Source of the DNA: Macondimonas sp035325645
Lineage (GTDB): Bacteria; Pseudomonadota; Gammaproteobacteria; UBA5335
Assembly (NCBI GenBank): GCA_035325645.1
Contig: DAOKZK010000001.1
Span: 1 to 64,000, forward strand
Direction: 5' to 3'
DNA length: 64,000 nt
Positions 62,019 to 64,000 of the stretch are shown piece by piece. Position 1 is the first letter of the stretch. Each line of letters starts with the position of its first letter. Made by a program: the position numbers and the translations under genes. Under the pieces are notes generated by a model. It did not search any database, was not told where the DNA came from, and saw only the letters and a program-made list of their open reading frames with translations.

Positions 62019-63836
62019 TCAATCCTCGCTGCGCGCCGAACGCTTGCGCTCGTGTTCCTTTAAGAAGCGCTTGCGCACGCGGATGGCCTTGGGCGTCACC
62101 TCGACCAGCTCGTCGTCGTCGATGAATTCCAGCGCCTGTTCTAGGGTGAGCCGGATCGGCGGGGTGAGGATGATGTTCTCATCCGAGCCCGCGGCGCGGA
62201 TGTTGGTGAGCTGCTTGGCCTTGAGCGGGTTGACGACCAGATCGTTGTCGCGCGAATGGATGCCGATGATCATCCCTTCGTAGACTTCCTCGCCGTGGCC
62301 GATGAGCAGCCGCCCGCGCTCCTGCAGGTTGAACAGCGCGTAGGCGAGCGCCTTGCCGGGGCCGTTGGCGATCAGCACGCCGTTGTTGCGCGCGGCCAGC
62401 GCGCCCTTGCGGATGGGCCCGTAGTGATCGAAGACGTGGTAGATGAGCCCCGTGCCGCTGGTGGCGGTCATGAACTCGGTCTGAAAGCCGATCAGGCCGC
62501 GCGCCGGGATGATGTAGTCAAGCCGCACGCGACCCTTGCCGTCCGGCACCATGTCGCGCAGCTCGCCGCCGCGCTCGCCCAGCTTTTCCATCACCCGCCC
62601 CTGGCTCGTCTCCTCGACGTCGACGGTCAAGGCCTCGAAGGGCTCGCACTTCTGCCCGTCGATTTCCTTGAGGATGACCTCGGGGCGCGAGACGCCGAGC
62701 TCATAGCCTTCGCGGCGCATGTTCTCGATCAGGATCGACAGGTGCAGCTCGCCGCGGCCGGAGACCTTGAACTTGTCCGGATCGTCGGTTTCCTCCACCC
62801 GCAGCGCGACGTTGTGCTTGAGCTCCCGCTGGAGCCGTTCGCGCAGCTGGCGCGAGGTGACGTACTTGCCCTCGCGGCCCGCGAAGGGTGAGGTGTTCAC
62901 CACGAAATTCATGCTCACCGTGGGCTCATCGACGGTCAGCGGGGGCAGCGCCTCCACCTGCGCAGGGTCGCACAGGGTGTCGGAGATGTTGAGCTGTTCC
63001 ATGCCGGTGAAGGCGATGATGTCGCCCGCCGTGGCCTCGGGGAACTCGACGCGCTCCAAGCCCAGAAACCCCAGGATCTGCAGCACCCGTCCCGGCCGGC
63101 GCTGGCCCTGGGCATCGATCACGGTGACGGGGGTGTTGGTCTTGATGCGGCCGCGCTTGATGCGACCGATGCCGATCAGGCCCACATAGCTGTTGTAGTC
63201 CAGGCTGCTGATCTGCATCTGGAACGGCCCGTCCGGATCGACATCGGGCGGCGAGACGCGATCGACGATCATCTGGAACAAGGGCTCCATGGTGCCCTCG
63301 GTCACGTCGGGCTCGAGACCCGCGAAGCCCTTGAGGGCCGAGGCGTAGATGACCGGAAAGTCGAGCTGCTCCTCGGTCGCGCCCAGCCGGTCGAACAAGT
63401 CGAAGGTCTGGTCCAGCACCCAGTCCGGGCGCGCGCCGGGCCGGTCGATCTTGTTGATCACCACGATGGGCTTGAGGCCGAGGGCAAACGCCTTCTGGGT
63501 CACGAAGCGGGTCTGCGGCATCGGCCCGTCGACCGCATCGACCAGCAACAGCACGGAATCCACCATCGACAGCACGCGCTCCACCTCGCCGCCGAAGTCG
63601 GCATGGCCCGGGGTGTCGACGATGTTGATGCGATAGTCACCCCAACGGATGGCCGTGTTCTTGGCCAGGATGGTGATGCCGCGTTCCTTTTCCAGGTCGT
63701 TGGAGTCCATCAGCCGCTCACCGCCGCCGACGCGTTCCTGAAGGGTACCGGACTGGCGCAGCAACTGGTCGACGAGGGTGGTCTTGCCATGGTCGACGTG
63801 GGCGATGATGGCGATATTGCGAAGTTTTTCGATCAC
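62019..63836 (-). CDS. typA: Translational GTPase TypA/BipA
   Basis: Ribosome-binding GTPase of the EF-G/LepA group, involved in ribosome assembly and stress. The 605 aa carry G1 AHVDHGKTTLVDQL, G2/switch (RGITILAKNTAI), G3 DTPGHADFGGEVER, G4 NKIDRPGA and the TypA-specific C-terminal domain (LIYHVFDHYGPIRKGALAAR). The C-terminus is basic (HERKRSARSED). The start is at the common MIEKLRNIAIIAHVDHGK. The remaining 63837-64000 shows no gene that I can support; a short minus-strand C-terminus ending at 63946 is possible. Confidence 0.97.
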   Translation of the reverse strand: MIEKLRNIAIIAHVDHGKTTLVDQLLRQSGTLQERVGGGERLMDSNDLEKERGITILAKNTAIRWGDYRINIVDTPGHADFGGEVERVLSMVDSVLLLVDAVDGPMPQTRFVTQKAFALGLKPIVVINKIDRPGARPDWVLDQTFDLFDRLGATEEQLDFPVIYASALKGFAGLEPDVTEGTMEPLFQMIVDRVSPPDVDPDGPFQMQISSLDYNSYVGLIGIGRIKRGRIKTNTPVTVIDAQGQRRPGRVLQILGFLGLERVEFPEATAGDIIAFTGMEQLNISDTLCDPAQVEALPPLTVDEPTVSMNFVVNTSPFAGREGKYVTSRQLRERLQRELKHNVALRVEETDDPDKFKVSGRGELHLSILIENMRREGYELGVSRPEVILKEIDGQKCEPFEALTVDVEETSQGRVMEKLGERGGELRDMVPDGKGRVRLDYIIPARGLIGFQTEFMTATSGTGLIYHVFDHYGPIRKGALAARNNGVLIANGPGKALAYALFNLQERGRLLIGHGEEVYEGMIIGIHSRDNDLVVNPLKAKQLTNIRAAGSDENIILTPPIRLTLEQALEFIDDDELVEVTPKAIRVRKRFLKEHERKRSARSED

Positions 63837-64000
63837 GGAGGGCTCAGGGGCGGGCAGGGCCGCAAGACGGATGGGGGCGACAGTATACGGGAAAGGCCCG
63901 GCGCCGGCAGCGGCCGCACATGTCGGACAGGTTGCAGTCGCGGCTTTACATCGCGCTGGACAGCGTCACGCTCGGCTCCGAGAATGGCGGCTCGTTCTTG

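Overview
This is a GC-rich stretch of bacterial chromosome, almost certainly from a gammaproteobacterium. The evidence is gene order: tyrS/mepM/anmK/erpA, surE-pcm-yqaA-nlpD-rpoS, lolB-ispE-tRNA-prs-rplY-pth-ychF, hemA-prfA-prmC and alaC-hom-thrC. A phosphoribulokinase gene points to Calvin-cycle CO2 fixation. An AlkB-type hydroxylase beside two acyl-CoA ligases points to use of alkanes or fatty acids as well. A Chromatiales-like chemolithoautotroph would fit, but I cannot name the genus.

Layout. 1-1119: 5' part of a 16S rRNA gene (minus strand) with leader, boxA and two tandem promoters. 1279-9260: tyrS, peptidoglycan turnover genes, erpA, ychF, pth, rplY, prs and tRNA-Gln. 9285-16995: isoprenoid and lipoprotein sorting genes (ispE, lolB, TPR lipoprotein), then hemA-prfA-prmC followed by an overlapping MoeB-like E1 and JAMM protease pair. 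17111-20136: accessory block with a decayed IS3-type transposase and a two-gene ATPase plus Toprim-like (DUF4276) cassette, lying between two diverged 120-bp direct repeats. 20158-21641: pfkA and a small TPR gene. 21642-22918: a small block of unknown genes with lower GC.

22919-25642 is the most striking part. A tRNA-Gly(CCC) gene is split in the 3' strand of its anticodon stem by a complete-looking group II intron of 2650 nt. The intron has GTGCG and AC ends, a 34-nt domain V, a bulged branch-point A, an EBS1/IBS1 match of 6/6, and a 552-aa reverse transcriptase/maturase with an HNH domain. A second, intact tRNA-Gly(CCC) gene lies inside the intron, just upstream of the maturase ribosome binding site. 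The element therefore seems to carry a replacement for the tRNA it interrupts.

25770-35847: thiamine genes (thiS, thiG), trmB, phosphoribulokinase, an aldo/keto reductase, a yqjD-yqjE-yqjK-like envelope stress set, a membrane-anchored sulfotransferase with a glycerophosphodiester phosphodiesterase, a frameshifted secreted protein, and the ABC-F protein Uup. 35848-42983: Smr protein, surE-pcm-yqaA-nlpD-rpoS, two small heat shock proteins, cbpA-cbpM and an Mth938-like gene. 43096-47801: alaC, hom, thrC and a phosphoglycerate mutase-like gene. 47894-55359: alkB, two acyl-CoA ligases and katG. 55443-64000: an aldo/keto reductase remnant, tRNA-Ser, a small lipoprotein with dapA, bcp, a PhoH-like gene, an agmatinase remnant, a nickel transporter with ureD and ureA but no ureB or ureC, an unknown gene, and typA.
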